The notes under the pieces are model-generated. The model worked only from the letters and a program-made list of their open reading frames with translations. It did not search any database and was not told the DNA's origin. From Rallus limicola (Eukaryota; Chordata; Aves; Gruiformes; Rallidae), in assembly GCA_022605955.1 (NCBI GenBank), contig JAKCOZ010000003.1:8193331-8257330 (forward strand): 64,000 bases of DNA, read 5' to 3'. This document shows positions 15,220 to 26,940 of the stretch, one piece after another. Positions within the stretch are counted from its first letter, which is position 1. Every line of letters begins with the position of its first letter. The translations under genes and the position numbers were made by a program.

Positions 15220-16685
15220 AGTTCTGAGCCATTTGAGGATTTATTTAGAGGCATAAACCAAAAAAAAGGTTACTTGTACTGAACTAACATCCTACTTCTC
15301 TCTTCTCTCTGTTAATAAAACTTCCTAAAACCTGGAAAAACTTGCCCCTCTTGCTCTAAGATACTGCCCCTGAAAGAAACATAACCACATAGGTATTAAA
15401 ATGGCATCAAGAATAGCTAAGTGATCTGTTCTTGGAAATTAGCTTTGCGTTTATGTGTTATCTACAAATATACAAGATGAGAATGACAGTGGCTAGAGGT
15501 TCATTATATCTGGCAGTATGTTAGCCTTTTTGCGGCTCTCATGTTTTGAACATTATTTTAGTGTTATAATCCCCATATTATGCATGGACAACCATAGTTT
15601 ACTTGGCATTGGAGAGGAGTTCATTCCTAGTAGCAGAGTGTTTGTATGTTTTAATTCACTTGTATAAATAGTAAGATGACCATATTTTCAAAGGAATATG
15701 CAGAATGTACTCCGTTCCTTCTTTTTGCCCAGTACACATTAACATTTTAAAAGTAGCTTTGAAATTAAAATCAGGGGTAACAAGAACAGCTCTCTCTCTT
15801 CAAGGTAGAACTCAACTCCTCTATGCCAGCAATGTCTAGTGGGTTGCCTTCCCTGGGTGAGATCCAGGGCTATGTTACAGTAAACTGGTCCAGTGTGATA
15901 TCACAGATATAAAAAATATTCCATTCTGTATCAAAACTAGGCACATGCCTTATATTTATATGAAGAGAAGATCAACAGAGCTGAGCATTTTTGCTCTCAA
16001 CTATTCATCTCTGGCCTTCTACGTGAGGAGAAAAATATCTTATGCCATTAGTAATTGGTAACTACAAGAGTCTAATTTGGGTTAGATGGTGGTTAAAAGG
16101 AGGGTGACATCACACTTGGGTCAGTATTGGTGGATATCTAAAAGCACAACCTCTCATTTGTATTGCTTTAAAATGTACACAGTATAGATGTAGATTAAAA
16201 AAAAAAAAAACCTACCAATTTTTTGTGGTGTTGAACCAACTAGAAGGGATGATGCAAGGTTTTACCAAATGAGATCTATAGATACAAATTTCACTGTAGA
16301 GTATGTTTTAGACAAATGTGTCTTTTTTTAAGTATGTAAATCCTACACTGTAGGCTTTTTTTTTTTCTTTTTTGTTTTGTAGTGGTAGAAAATGTTGAAC
16401 AATTGTCCATGAGCATGAGCCAGCGGTTCATTGCTGATATCCCCAGAATGCCAATATTTGCAATGCAAACAGTTAGTACAATTTACCAGTTCTATGAAAG
16501 GCCCTGACATATCTGCCTCAAGGTCTGGAGGCTCTGCTGTATAACCACAAATAGTCTTTCCATTTTCATGTAACCTTTTTATACAGTGACAGCTGCATTA
16601 AGCTGCTTCTGCCTAGCAATTCCACATGCCAGGCTGGTTTAATTGGTTTTAATGCCACAGAAAAAGCACTGCTAGCAAAATACCA
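15220..16685 (-). other. LINGO2: Probable LINGO2 3' untranslated region
   Basis: Sequence immediately downstream of the LINGO2 stop codon on the minus strand, extended to just past the first canonical AATAAA. It is AT-rich, contains an A13-type tract near 16198-16211 (T-tract in the transcript) and has no ORF of note. The 3' limit is inferred only from the hexamer and could be shorter (ATTAAA at 15650-15655) or longer. Confidence 0.4.
15240..15245 (-). terminator. LINGO2: Candidate LINGO2 polyadenylation signal (AATAAA)
   Basis: TTTATT on the plus strand is AATAAA in the LINGO2 direction, about 1.44 kb after the stop codon. It is the first canonical hexamer I found downstream of the stop. 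A weaker ATTAAA variant occurs earlier at 15650-15655, and others lie close to the stop near 16637-16650. Which one is used cannot be read from sequence alone. Confidence 0.35.
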
Positions 16686-18506
16686 TCAAATCATTTTCAT
16701 ATTGAACCTTCGTGGTCCAGAAACCTCCCCTTCAACCACAGCACCATTGTTTTTGCGAGGGACATATTCAAGGTCAATGCTGGTTTTGTGTTTGCCTTTC
16801 CCTCGGCTCCACACAAAAAGAAGGAGGAAACAAAATAAAACCACTCCAAGAAATGTGAAACAGCCCATAGCTGTGGACACCAAAATTGTCTTAAGGTCCA
16901 GAGAGAAGGTGTTCGCATTAGTTCCATTGGAACTTGTGTCGTTGGAGTCTGTCATATACATAGGGGTCCTGTTGGCGTAAAGGAAACGGTCAGAAGTAAA
17001 CCCCTTTACCGTAAGGGAGGCTGAATAGGTGTCGTTCCCAGCTGCGTTACTTGCAATACAAACATAGATCCCAGTGTCTTGGTCTTGAGCAAATCGGATC
17101 TCCAGGGTGCCATCTCCCAGCACAGTGGCTCTTCCATTTGATTTAGTTGTGATCAGCCTCCGACGTGGGGTAACCCAGGATATGGTAGGCTGCGGATCTC
17201 CATCAGCATTGCACATCAACTGCACTGTCTGCCCTTCCTCCACTACCAAGTACTGCAACTTCTTGTCTTGTATCTTGGGCTTCTTACAGGTGAAGTAAAA
17301 GGAAAGAGCTGTACTGTGAAAGTCTTTGAATGACCTCTCTTTAACACTGTCTGGGCCAGCACACATTGGTGGCTGGCCTCCAAACTGCAATGTGGGTTGC
17401 CTCTGTAAAATCCAAAGGAGACGGCAGTCACAGGCCAGAGGATTGTTGTTAATGCAGAGGACCTCAAGGCTTTTGGGGGAATGGAATACATTCTCTTCTA
17501 GGGTTTCTAGCAGGTTTTGGGACACATTAAGTACACGTAAGTATCGGAGCCCTTGGAAAGCGTGTGATTCAATGGTACGTAGCTGGGCCCCCACCATGTG
17601 GAGTTCCTGCAGACGCACTAAATCTGAAAGCATGCCTGCTTCAATGGTGCTGATAGGGTTGTAAGAGAGGTTTAGATTTGTCAGGTAAACCAGATGTTTA
17701 AAAGCAGAGTAAGGTACTGCAGACAGGTTAGTGTTCGTGATGGAGAGAGAAGTAAGGTTGAGACCATAAAGGCTGTTGGCAGGGAGCATGTCCAGGAGTG
17801 GCCAGGCATCTATCTCTAGGTCTTTCAGGCGAAAGAGTCTTTTAAAGGCATATGCAGGCAAAGCGTTAATGTTGAGCTGTTTCAGGTGCAGACTGATGAG
17901 GTTGTGGAGGTGAGAAAGAGCTTCTGTTGGTACAGCTGTGAGGTTGCATCTCTCCAGGGTGAGCTGCTCCAGGCTAAGCAGTCCGCTAAAGGCCCTGTGT
18001 GATATATAAACCAAATCATTGTCCCCAACCTCCAGGGATTTTAGGTTATGCAGATCTTGGAACATGTAGTCCAGCAAAATGACAATCTTGTTTTCACTTA
18101 TATCAAGCTTTGTTAAATTTGACAACCCCGTGAACACCCCGAGGGGGACCAGCTTCAGACGGTTTCCTTTCAGCCTCAGGGAGCGCAAGTTAAAGAGATT
18201 GTTAAAGGCTCCAGGCTCCACATTGGCGACTATATTGTCACTGAGGTCAATCTCCTCCAGCAAAGGGTATGATGTGAATTCCTCAGGGTTGACACTCTTC
18301 AGTCGGTTCTTGCTGAGGTCCAAGATTTTGGTCTCAATGGGAATGCCCTCTGGGATGGACATCAGACGCCTTCGGTGACAGCTGACGGACTTGTTCTGTG
18401 CTGAGCATTCACAGCGGGCTGGGCAGCCTATGGTAGGGCCCATGAATACTAGCAGCACAGCCAGACCCAGGAACGGCTGCCAGCATGATACAGCTGTGTG
18501 ACGCAT
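16686..18506 (-). CDS. LINGO2: LINGO2, leucine-rich repeat and Ig domain-containing protein 2 (complete, single coding exon)
   Basis: Type I neuronal membrane glycoprotein of the LINGO family; the paralogue LINGO1 is a Nogo receptor co-receptor, and LINGO2 has a less defined role in neurite and synapse biology. The 606-codon frame equals the length I recall for the human protein and is highly similar to it. In order: signal peptide about 1-27; LRR N-cap with Cys28, 32, 34 and 43; a run of LRRs about 58-354; LRR C-cap with Cys359, 361, 382 and 407; one Ig domain about 409-500 with the Cys432/Cys483 pair and the YVC motif; a stalk with NRT, NDT and NGT sequons (512, 522, 527); a transmembrane helix about 546-566; and a short tail containing EYVPRK and ending FNMKMI. 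Start: the frame stays open to an ATG at 18572, but that lies behind a splice acceptor at 18543. Met at 18506 begins [10 protein letters not shown], matching the family N-terminus, with G at -3. Identity rests on remembered family sequence, but LINGO2 fits clearly better than LINGO1, 3 or 4. An unusual Cys351 is noted in the findings. Confidence 0.97.
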   Translation of the reverse strand: MRHTAVSCWQPFLGLAVLLVFMGPTIGCPARCECSAQNKSVSCHRRRLMSIPEGIPIETKILDLSKNRLKSVNPEEFTSYPLLEEIDLSDNIVANVEPGAFNNLFNLRSLRLKGNRLKLVPLGVFTGLSNLTKLDISENKIVILLDYMFQDLHNLKSLEVGDNDLVYISHRAFSGLLSLEQLTLERCNLTAVPTEALSHLHNLISLHLKQLNINALPAYAFKRLFRLKDLEIDAWPLLDMLPANSLYGLNLTSLSITNTNLSAVPYSAFKHLVYLTNLNLSYNPISTIEAGMLSDLVRLQELHMVGAQLRTIESHAFQGLRYLRVLNVSQNLLETLEENVFHSPKSLEVLCINNNPLACDCRLLWILQRQPTLQFGGQPPMCAGPDSVKERSFKDFHSTALSFYFTCKKPKIQDKKLQYLVVEEGQTVQLMCNADGDPQPTISWVTPRRRLITTKSNGRATVLGDGTLEIRFAQDQDTGIYVCIASNAAGNDTYSASLTVKGFTSDRFLYANRTPMYMTDSNDTSSNGTNANTFSLDLKTILVSTAMGCFTFLGVVLFCFLLLFVWSRGKGKHKTSIDLEYVPRKNNGAVVEGEVSGPRRFNMKMI

Positions 18507-18542
18507 GACTCCACTGATCGGGTCTAACCCCCCGTCACGGGC
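18507..18542 (-). other. LINGO2: LINGO2 5'UTR part of the coding exon
   Basis: Thirty-six nucleotides lie between the predicted splice acceptor and the start ATG on the minus strand. They contain no in-frame stop codon, so the reading frame is formally open to the exon boundary. The family N-terminus begins only at the 18506 ATG. LINGO family genes typically have noncoding upstream exons joined to one coding exon, which this arrangement matches. Confidence 0.7.
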
Positions 18543-18580
18543 CTGTGGGGATGAAGATGGGAAAAGGGACAAGTTAAGTC
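18543..18580 (-). promoter_or_regulatory. LINGO2: Splice acceptor of the LINGO2 coding exon
   Basis: Read on the minus strand, the end of the intron has a branch-site-like TTAAC (A at 18574), then an almost pure pyrimidine tract, then CCACAG with the AG at 18544-18543. The branch A is about 31 nt from the AG, a normal spacing. It explains why the in-frame ATG at 18572 should not be used. Confidence 0.8.
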
Positions 18581-18719
18581 TGCAGCAAAAGGAGATCTCT
18601 GCCAGTTTTACAATACCATTTCAAAACAGGCAAATGTGGTTTCATTTGAAACAAAATTATAAAACCCATTGTTAATGGGAAGGGCAACACAAAAATAGAT
18701 TTTTTTTTCTTCCCTATCA

Positions 18720-21700
18720 TTGGCTTGTCAAAGGGTCTTTTTTTATCCAGCATTTCCCCTCCAGACGTATCAGGAGAGAAAACAGCTTTTCCTGCTGCAA
18801 ACAGTAAAGGAGGTTAGGTTTTTTTCTTTTCTCACACTCAGTGGGTCTCCTCAAGACAGCGCTGTAACTAACACAGAGATAAACACCATACAGTCTCCAA
18901 ATAAAGGTAATCCTGCTTGTGATAACTACAGCATCTAGCCTCTGTGAGGTGATAAGAAACTACACTTTTGCCTTTCCTATTCACATTGGTATTTTAAGGA
19001 AAACCTTAATGATATACTATCTTCGAGTAAAGGAGTTCCTTGACAATGAAGAGGTTCCTTTTAACACATATTGCATACATTACAGCTATAAATAGATGGA
19101 GCTTGTTAGCCCATACACAATGGCTCAGATGAGGAAGGAAGAACTAGTGCATCTCTGATTAGATTTTGTATTAAGGACAAATTGATTCATTGCTTTTACT
19201 TCACAGAGAGATTTTATGTTAATTTTAGAACCAAAGACCTGAGAAAGATTTACAGAAGATATCCTTGTACTTCCAAAACATGTAAACTAGCTCTGAGGGA
19301 GCGAAAAACAAAAGAACATGCGCTGGCTGTGTTTAAGCAGCACAATGTCCAAAGAAGCACAACAGATTTCATGGAAATCACAGTTAGTAAGAGATTGATT
19401 CATTCCTGCCTCCAGGTTAAAACCGAGGATACTAGAAGACAAGATAACTTCTATTAAATTAACTATCCTTCTTCCAAAGGCTATACTTTATAGGTTTAGT
19501 CACCAAAGGCAATAGACTTTTTCAAGGGCAGCTACTAAATGCAAGACACTCAATAACCCTTTTCAAAAGAAGAAAATAAAAAAAATATAATATAGGTGCT
19601 CATCAAAGGAAGGTGAGCCTAAGACACTTGCAGAGTAAGGCACACTGCATGAAAGGACTATGGAAGTGTCCTAACTCCTGTGGTACAGCCAACTTGATGA
19701 GGCTAAGTGGTAGTATTGGGAATCAGGCTTCATATCATTAATAAACCTTACAAGGTTCCTCAAGCCTTGTGAGGCCTTTCTCTCAGTGGTTAATTTGGGC
19801 TTTGTTTTAGTGGTACTTGTAAAATTTACACAACTCCTGCCTATCACTTCCTCTCAGGTCTGGACACAACGGTTGTCCAGCTGTTCCTATCCATAATGAC
19901 AACACTACCAAATGGTCAAGCATCCCCTTGCTTCACCTGCATCTTTCAGCTTTGAGAATCATCTGGCTAGTGCTTAAAAAGTTTTCAGCTGAAAATGGAC
20001 TAAAGTTTTGTTTTCCTGTCGGCCATCATGTGGATTGCATCATAAAATAAATCCACCCACACACAGAGAAAGGTTCATAGATTTAAACAAATGCAGTGTA
20101 ACTACATTTATGATGCAATCATTTATTTTCACAAATAAGATGTTTGAATCACATAAAAAATAATATTGAGCAAACCCCAGACTGATAATGGCGAAACTCC
20201 CACCAGTAACTGCTGCAGCAACACTGTACTTCCCCAGGAAACAGCTTGGTATGTGGTAACTCAATAAATCATCCTGCCTGATAGAGGAGGGATGTCCATT
20301 CAGACTGTGGATGATCAGAAGGGTAGGGATCCAACATGTGAGAAAAAGAGTAGCTACTTGGATCTACTGATCTTATAGTATCACTAGCATTCCGCAACAG
20401 AACTGTGTGGTTTTAGACATTAGCATTATTATACTTGAACTAAATAATATACAGCTGTTTTGCTTTGGCTGTCAGAAACTTAACTGGGTGAACAATACAT
20501 TCTCCAGGAGCTTACGCTCGTATAACTTACGCTCTTTGACTGACCGAAAATGAATGGCACACATATTACTCCTCTCATAACTCTGTGGAAGAATCTCACT
20601 CTTGACTGCTATGGCTTCCTTTTTCCCACTCTGACACTTCTATTCAGAGACTAATAATAAAAGGCAAATTACATACTGGTTTTGCAGTATAGTTTGGGGA
20701 CTCAGGTGAACACTATTCTTTATTATGCTATCTATAAAAGCACATTTCAACTTTGTCCTAGAAGGACAACCTGCTAAGATTCATTTAGCTTGCCCCTTAA
20801 GTTATAGTGTTTCAAGTAACTACTGCTAGTTATGCCCAGATGTGACAAAGGTTTTCAGAGATAAACTTCACTTCATTAGGCGCTAAGTTAGAACTGAAAA
20901 TCTATAGGTGGTCTGTGAGTTAGATGTTTACAATGAATTCAGATCAAAGTGGGTTTTGGGTGCTCTGATCATTAGTTTCTGAGCTTGGTTTGTGAGATTA
21001 ACCTTTCATACTGATACCTCTAGCACTCAGGGAATTAATTTCCTACCTTACTTACCTAATGTACGAAGCATACAGTAAACAGGTTCAGTGGAAGACAAGC
21101 ACTTCTGGAGCATTTGCTTTAGATAGCAAAAATATGAAATGCTTTTTGCAGCTGTCCAAGCCGCCTGGTAACTAAAACTTCTGAGTAGCATAAAGCAGAA
21201 GATGGACAGCATAAAAGAAAATAAAAGGATTATTTACTGTGGCTAGAATGAAGAAAAGTAGTGTTAATAAAACACTTCAAATAGTAACAGTTGCTTTCTG
21301 CAATATCATGTGTGCACAGAAGACAATGGATATGCACTTATCTATAGGGATGTATGCATGTGTGTGTATACACTCGTAGGCAATCAAGACTCAGAACTGA
21401 TATTTAAGATGGAGTAAAATACATTTCAATAAGGAAAATTAATAAATTATATTAAATCACAATTAATCAGTAAAATTATTGCTGGTTAGCACAAAAATGT
21501 AGTAAAGAGAAGAAAAATTGTGATCTGTCTATTTTAATATGTTTGAACGTGAATGGGATTACATAAATTTTTTTTTTTTACTGAATTTTTGGGATATTTA
21601 TCACACTTTGATAAGGGATTCCTTATTAAAAAGTAAAAATTAACTAACTACCTCCTATTTGTCATCTTTGCCTCTGTATTTGAAGTCCAAAGTCAAGAGT

Positions 21701-23895
21701 CAAGTTACTGTTGGCTGATGCTCTTTTTTTCAGCACAGGACCTCAGTCAAAGTTTAGTTATGTAATTAAGAAAGCTCATTAAAGTTATTAGATAATAGGT
21801 CTGTGTGATCTCACCCAAATCAGTCATCTATACTGCTTTGAAATGCAAATGGTTTTTTACAAAGTTCTGCAGCTTTTAATCTACCCGTAAACGCTTTACA
21901 AGAATATGTATGTACCAGAACCCCATTAGCTTATAAATTGAAGAACTATAGTAATAAAGAAATAAAAAGCAACTCAATGCTCCCTCAGAATGCTGTGAAA
22001 ATCTGAATATCACTAACTAATCTGTTTTTCTTGGTCTCTCCTGTGGTGCTGGACCAGATCAGTTAAGGGCAGGGAGGGTGAGGAGTCCTTTGTGCTACAC
22101 GGCACCAAGGTGGCAATGGTGAAGAAGCTTTGCCAGGGCTTGAATATGAACAGGATAGTAAGATGACAGAAACAAACAGATAGTTTTAGGGACAGTCAAA
22201 AAGAAACATGAAAATATTAGACAGTCAGTAGTGTTCTTGCAAGTGACAGACAATACCACAGGGAGGATGAATGAAATCCTGACTCTGGCAGTTTCTGATT
22301 AGACTACAGTCTTGACATTCCCACCATATGGTGTTTAACTGTAGAAGCCAATGTGTAGCAAAGGCTTTGCTCACCAGGTCTTCTGCTAGCAAGTTAACAA
22401 AGCTTATTGTATGGATCCCAAGCTCCATCACAGGCCAAGTCAAGCTTGCCAATATGCTCTTTAAAGGAGGATTTTTGTTTAAATCAAATAATCTCAGAAA
22501 TTATTCCAGTGAACTATGGTGTACTAACTTCCCTACCTCTTCAATCAACCCTCTTTTGCTTATGCAGAGATTATTTTCTCCCTCCCTGCATGGGTGTCTT
22601 AAACACCTCAGCTTTTATATAAACAAGTAAGTAATAGTAAATAATTTTACTTTTAAATAATAAAGTAAGTAGATACCTATCTGCATTCCAGTAATCAATA
22701 GATTGGAAGAAACCTTGGATACCAGCAGCAGCAATAACCACCAGTCTGCCAACTGAATCAAAAATAAGTTTTCATTCAATTATTATGCAGTCCTGGGATC
22801 AGTCTCTACTACTATGTCATCAGGAAGAGCCTCAAGGGCTAACACTAACTCAGAAACAACAGTCAAGTTGCCTTTGTTTTCAGAAGAAACAGTTTCCAAC
22901 AGTACTCCTTAGTACTTTTAAGATTGAGTGAGACCCAGACTGGTATCCCATTACAACAGACATGATATGGAAATTGAAAAAAACCCAAACTCAAGAGCCA
23001 TGTAACATTTTGAACAGCTTATACACTAGTATTATTGTAAAACTAGTTAAAATCTTTGTACCAGGTGTTAAAAAACTTGACAAGTGGGTATAGCTCTTAC
23101 CCCAAATTCTTAGATCGTTTTTTGAATCAAAGTGAAAGAAACTAGTGTGCCAAATAACGAAAGTATGAAAATCACAATGATAATTCAAATTACCTTTCAC
23201 CTAAAATTAAGAAAATAAATGAAGCCACAAGCATCCCTTCTGTTTCTAACCAAGTGTTTTTAAGACTGATTTTCCAATTTCTTCTAGTTGTCACAGAAAA
23301 AGTGAATATTGGGAAAGTAATAAACCTTTAGGATTATCTCACAGGAGATGTCTCATGAATAAGTAACAGGAAAAGACAGTGGAGATATTTGAAAGAATTG
23401 TAGACAAAATAGCATTCCCACTGACATTGTTGGTAAGTTGAAGAGGAAGAGGTTTACAAAAAGCTTGTATGAACAGTTATGTGAGGAACTGTAAAAGAAG
23501 TTTGGAGGTAAAGTAAAATTCAGGTTTTTTGCATAGGTTAATGATGTAAGGTGTCCATTTTGGGAAGGCAATATCACTATTCTGCCCACACAAATAACTA
23601 CCTGATAAAAATTGCACAAATTTGCATAGAAAGAGCTTTTGAAAAAGAACTCTTAGTTGAATAAATTAATGAACTACTATGAATAGAACATCTTTTTTTT
23701 CCATCTATTCCTTCTGAATGCAGAAGCCAATTTTTGAAAGGCACAATTCAAAATTTCTTCTACTAAGTTGTTTGCTAATCTCTAGTATAGTATCCATATT
23801 GTACTGATGAAAAGTGGTGCAACTAATAGGTAAATATTCAGTGGCAAGGACAAGAATAGCACAAATACCATGACTATAGATGTGTTCATGACTTA
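18720..23895. other. Intron stretch with no recognised element
   Basis: AT-rich DNA with short ORFs only (100 codons or fewer), none with a known domain. A somewhat GC-richer segment near 22035-22170 was noticed but could not be assigned. No mobile element, RNA gene or tandem array was recognised. Confidence 0.5.
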
Positions 23896-23900
23896 AACAA

Positions 23901-23940
23901 GATCACAGAATTATTGAAATTGGAAGAGGTGTCCCAGATA
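23901..23940 (-). mobile_element. Possible short CR1 3'-end relic
   Basis: About 40 bp resemble the reverse complement of the CR1 3' terminus: GATCACAGAATTATTGAAAT followed by TGGAAGAGGT, where family members read roughly ATCACAGAATCATTGAGGTT then GGAA. No further CR1 sequence could be followed to the right. The match is short and recalled from memory, so chance similarity is possible. Confidence 0.35.
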
Positions 23941-26329
23941 ATGAAATAATGGACAAAGATACAGACACGTCTCTTCAAAACAGTGCAGCATCTCAGTAGT
24001 TTGTACTACATTTTGTTGGGGCTGATTAGTATTTTAAGAGCACCAACTGCTGTAGCTAAACTCCACACCTGGACTTGGTGTGAAGTATTTCTGCCTAGTA
24101 GTCTGCTGAGTGATGTGCAACTTAAGAAAATGCGCATGTGATATTAAATAACTTTACACTTTTATTAAGTTGATTTAACCCTATCTGATACTAAGCAAAA
24201 AAGCATCAACCATCAAGCTATGTTCCACTGATGGTTCTTACAAGATTCCAAGATGTTCCAAACACTGACAAAGACTTGGCACAGTAAAGCTGTAGTACAG
24301 GGAGGTGTATTATAACAAGGAAAGAGCTAAAGTTGTTGCTTTTAGGGAATGGAGCAATCATAAGAGGAAAAATCTCTATTTCAAAGAGGACTTTGTTATG
24401 TTCCACTGTGTATCTAGACATATGAACCTTAGAAAACTTCTGCCATGAACGGGACAATGAACATTAAGATATGAAAGTGTTAAATACTATATTTGCTTTT
24501 AATACCTGCACTAATTAATGCAGTCTGAATAAATTAATTCAAAACTAAATCAATAGGAAAGCTAACTGCATGGATTAAAGAGAGGGAAGGAAAGCTTTTC
24601 AGCATTTCTACATGAAAAGATTATTTCAATCTTGAAAAATATGATATTTCTTCTAAAAATGTCTGGGTATGGCTGTAACTGGGACACTCCTGTTGCCTGG
24701 ACAGTATCTCCCATGTTGAAAAACAGGGATAGTATTCCCTTTGAAGTTTTAGCTCTAACATTCAGCTGCCTCGCAGCGTCAATGAGTTAAGATCTTGAGG
24801 ATGGAAAGCTACTAGAAAAACACCCAGGAACCTCTTTTATATCTGGACCAGTGTTAGACTTTTGAGGACTGGTGTGTTCAAGCATAATTGTTCCATCTCA
24901 ATAAGCATGTTTGCATCTGTTCTGCTGTCTATCACCAAAACCCTACCAATCAGTCAAAACAAAGGGGCATATTCACTGGGTACTGTCATTATACCACCAT
25001 ATGTAAGGCCTTCAGAGCACGGTGTGGAAGCAAGCTGCTAAGCTATCTAATGCTGCTCTCTGTAAATTGCAGTAGTAGCCAGAGTCTGAAGAGACAGTAC
25101 AGGAGCTACATTTAATACATTAAAAATAAGCACAACAGAATAAACACGTTTCTTCATCCTTGTTATAAGGCCTTCTATTGATACAATACTGTAAAATTCA
25201 GAGTGGCTATTCCAGAAGAAGCTTGTGTCCAGTGCTCGGAGGTGACACATAGGAAAGAAGGGATGTCTTTCATCTCATAGGTCAGCATTAACAGGTTATG
25301 CAGGAAGAAATTGTGGGATAGACCCAGCTGTAGCCACTTAATGGCTCAGATATAGAATATACCCTAGGGACAGCTGTGCAAAGCTACTGCACTATGAATT
25401 AAAATACAGTTGATCATAATGTATAAACTTGAGAGAAAAAAATAATAGTAAACTGCCTTGGGGATTTCCTGTTTGATAAAGCCATTCTTAAAATATACTT
25501 AGACTAAAAATCAGCCTGCAGGAGGGTCAAGGTAGAACATTCAGAAATAAGACCTAACATGTTGACAGGTGAACAAGACACAAAAATTAATCTCTTTGTT
25601 AGTCGTACCCATACTTCATGAATGTTACTCCAGATATCTATTGCTGTGATCATGAACTGCACTAAGCTACCATATTGAGAGAAAGAGGAAGAGAAAGACA
25701 CAGAAAGTGGAAGATTATACTTGAAGTTTTGTAGTCAGCTCTTTTCAGCTGGGTCAGAGTCATAACCAAGCCCTTCATTTGAGCCTGGCCCACTGCAGAG
25801 TGCCTGGTGTCAGAGCAGTCCTTTGTTTAGTTCCCAAGTGAACCAGTCAGAAAGGTACTAACTGCTGCCTGCTTCACAGTCAAACTCTTTTTACACATGA
25901 AACTCATTCTTCCGAGTGTCTACTGTCACCTATTTACTGGAGTTCTGCAGACATATTTGTTAGGGTCTCATTAACAATTTTCCAAGCACTTGCCAAACCC
26001 TAGCAATAGAAATTGTTCCCTCACGGGTATTGTGACTTCATATTTGTACATTTTTTTGGAAGTAAATGGTATTTCCTGAAAATCTGCACTTCATTCAGTT
26101 AGTGTCAGACCTAATGAAGGTACTTTTTGTACAGATACAGCCTTTGCTACTTAAATTGAATATGTTTGGTACTTCCACAATATTTCAATCACATCTATTT
26201 TCCTGGTTAATCAGAAAAAAAGGGATTAAAAAGCACTATTTTTCATATTGGGTTTACTCATATGAGTTGCCATGCTAGCACTAGTTACAGAGGTAATTGT
26301 GGATAGTTTTAATGATAGGCCAGCAAGAC
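23941..26329. other. Intron stretch with no recognised element
   Basis: AT-rich noncoding sequence between the possible CR1 relic and the pentanucleotide array. The longest ORFs are under 80 codons and have no recognisable domain. Confidence 0.5.
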
Positions 26330-26940
26330 TTTTCCCTTGCCTTGCCTTTCCCTCTTCTCCCTTTCCCTCCTCTCCCCCCCTTCCCTTCCCTTCCCTTCCC
26401 TTCCCTTCCCTTCCCTTCCCTTCCCTTCCCTTCCCTTCCCTTCCCTTCCCTTCCCTTCCCTTCCCTTCCCTTCCCTTCCCTTCCCTTCCCTTCCCTTCCC
26501 TTCCCTTCCCTTCCCTTCCCTTCCCTTCCCTTCCCTTCCCTTCCCTTCCCTTCCCTTCCCTTCCCTTCCCTTCCCTTCCCTTCCCTTCCCTTCCCTTCCC
26601 TTCCCTTCCCTTCCCTTCCCTTCCCTTCCCTTTCCCTCCTCTCCCCCCCTTCCCTTCCCTTCCCTTCCCTTCCCTTCCCTTCCCTTCCCTTCCCTTCCCT
26701 TCCCTTCCCTTCCCTTCCCTTCCCTTCCCTTCCCTTCCCTTCCCTTCCCTTCCCTTCCCTTCCCTTCCCTTCCCTTCCCTTCCCTTCCCTTCCCTTCCCT
26801 TCCCTTCCCTTCCCTTCCCTTCCCTTCCCTTCCCTTCCCTTCCCTTCCCTTCCCTTCCCTTCCCTTCCCTTCCCTTCCCTTCCCTTCCCTTCCCTTCCCT
26901 TCCCTTCCCTTCCCTTCCCTTCCCTTTTTTAAATTCCCTT
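26330..26940. repeat. Large (TTCCC)n pentanucleotide array; (AAGGG)n in LINGO2 sense
   Basis: An irregular pyrimidine lead-in is followed by a perfect (TTCCC)50 block at 26381-26630, a non-repeat spacer, a second perfect (TTCCC)55 block at 26650-26924, and a T6/A3 exit. The same pyrimidine lead-in of about 23 bp, ending in C7, precedes both blocks (from 26358 and from 26627). This suggests tandem duplication of a unit of about 269 bp. Because the unit is five bases, all three plus frames are open and give spurious Ser-Leu-Pro-Phe-Pro ORFs of up to 243 codons; these are not genes. On the minus strand the unit is GGGAA, the LINGO2 transcript orientation. Confidence 0.97.

Larger units (their letters stand above)
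4881..15239. other. Gene-free flank downstream of LINGO2, part 2
   Basis: AT-rich noncoding DNA with homopolymer tracts (T near 5121-5139 and 9928-9945; A18 followed by C5 and A8 near 11187-11218) and short microsatellites listed separately. No ORF exceeds about 98 codons and none shows a known domain. No CR1, LTR or RNA gene was recognised. This fits the long gene-free interval expected on the 3' side of LINGO2 in vertebrates. Confidence 0.6.

Noticed and set aside
16697..18378. Other ORFs overlapping LINGO2 (both strands, up to 112 codons)
   Set aside because: Shadow frames of the conserved coding exon with no recognisable domain.
18507..18572. LINGO2 start at the upstream ATG giving a 628-residue protein
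   Set aside because: The extra 22 codons cross a strong splice acceptor at 18543 and would precede the conserved family N-terminus and signal peptide.
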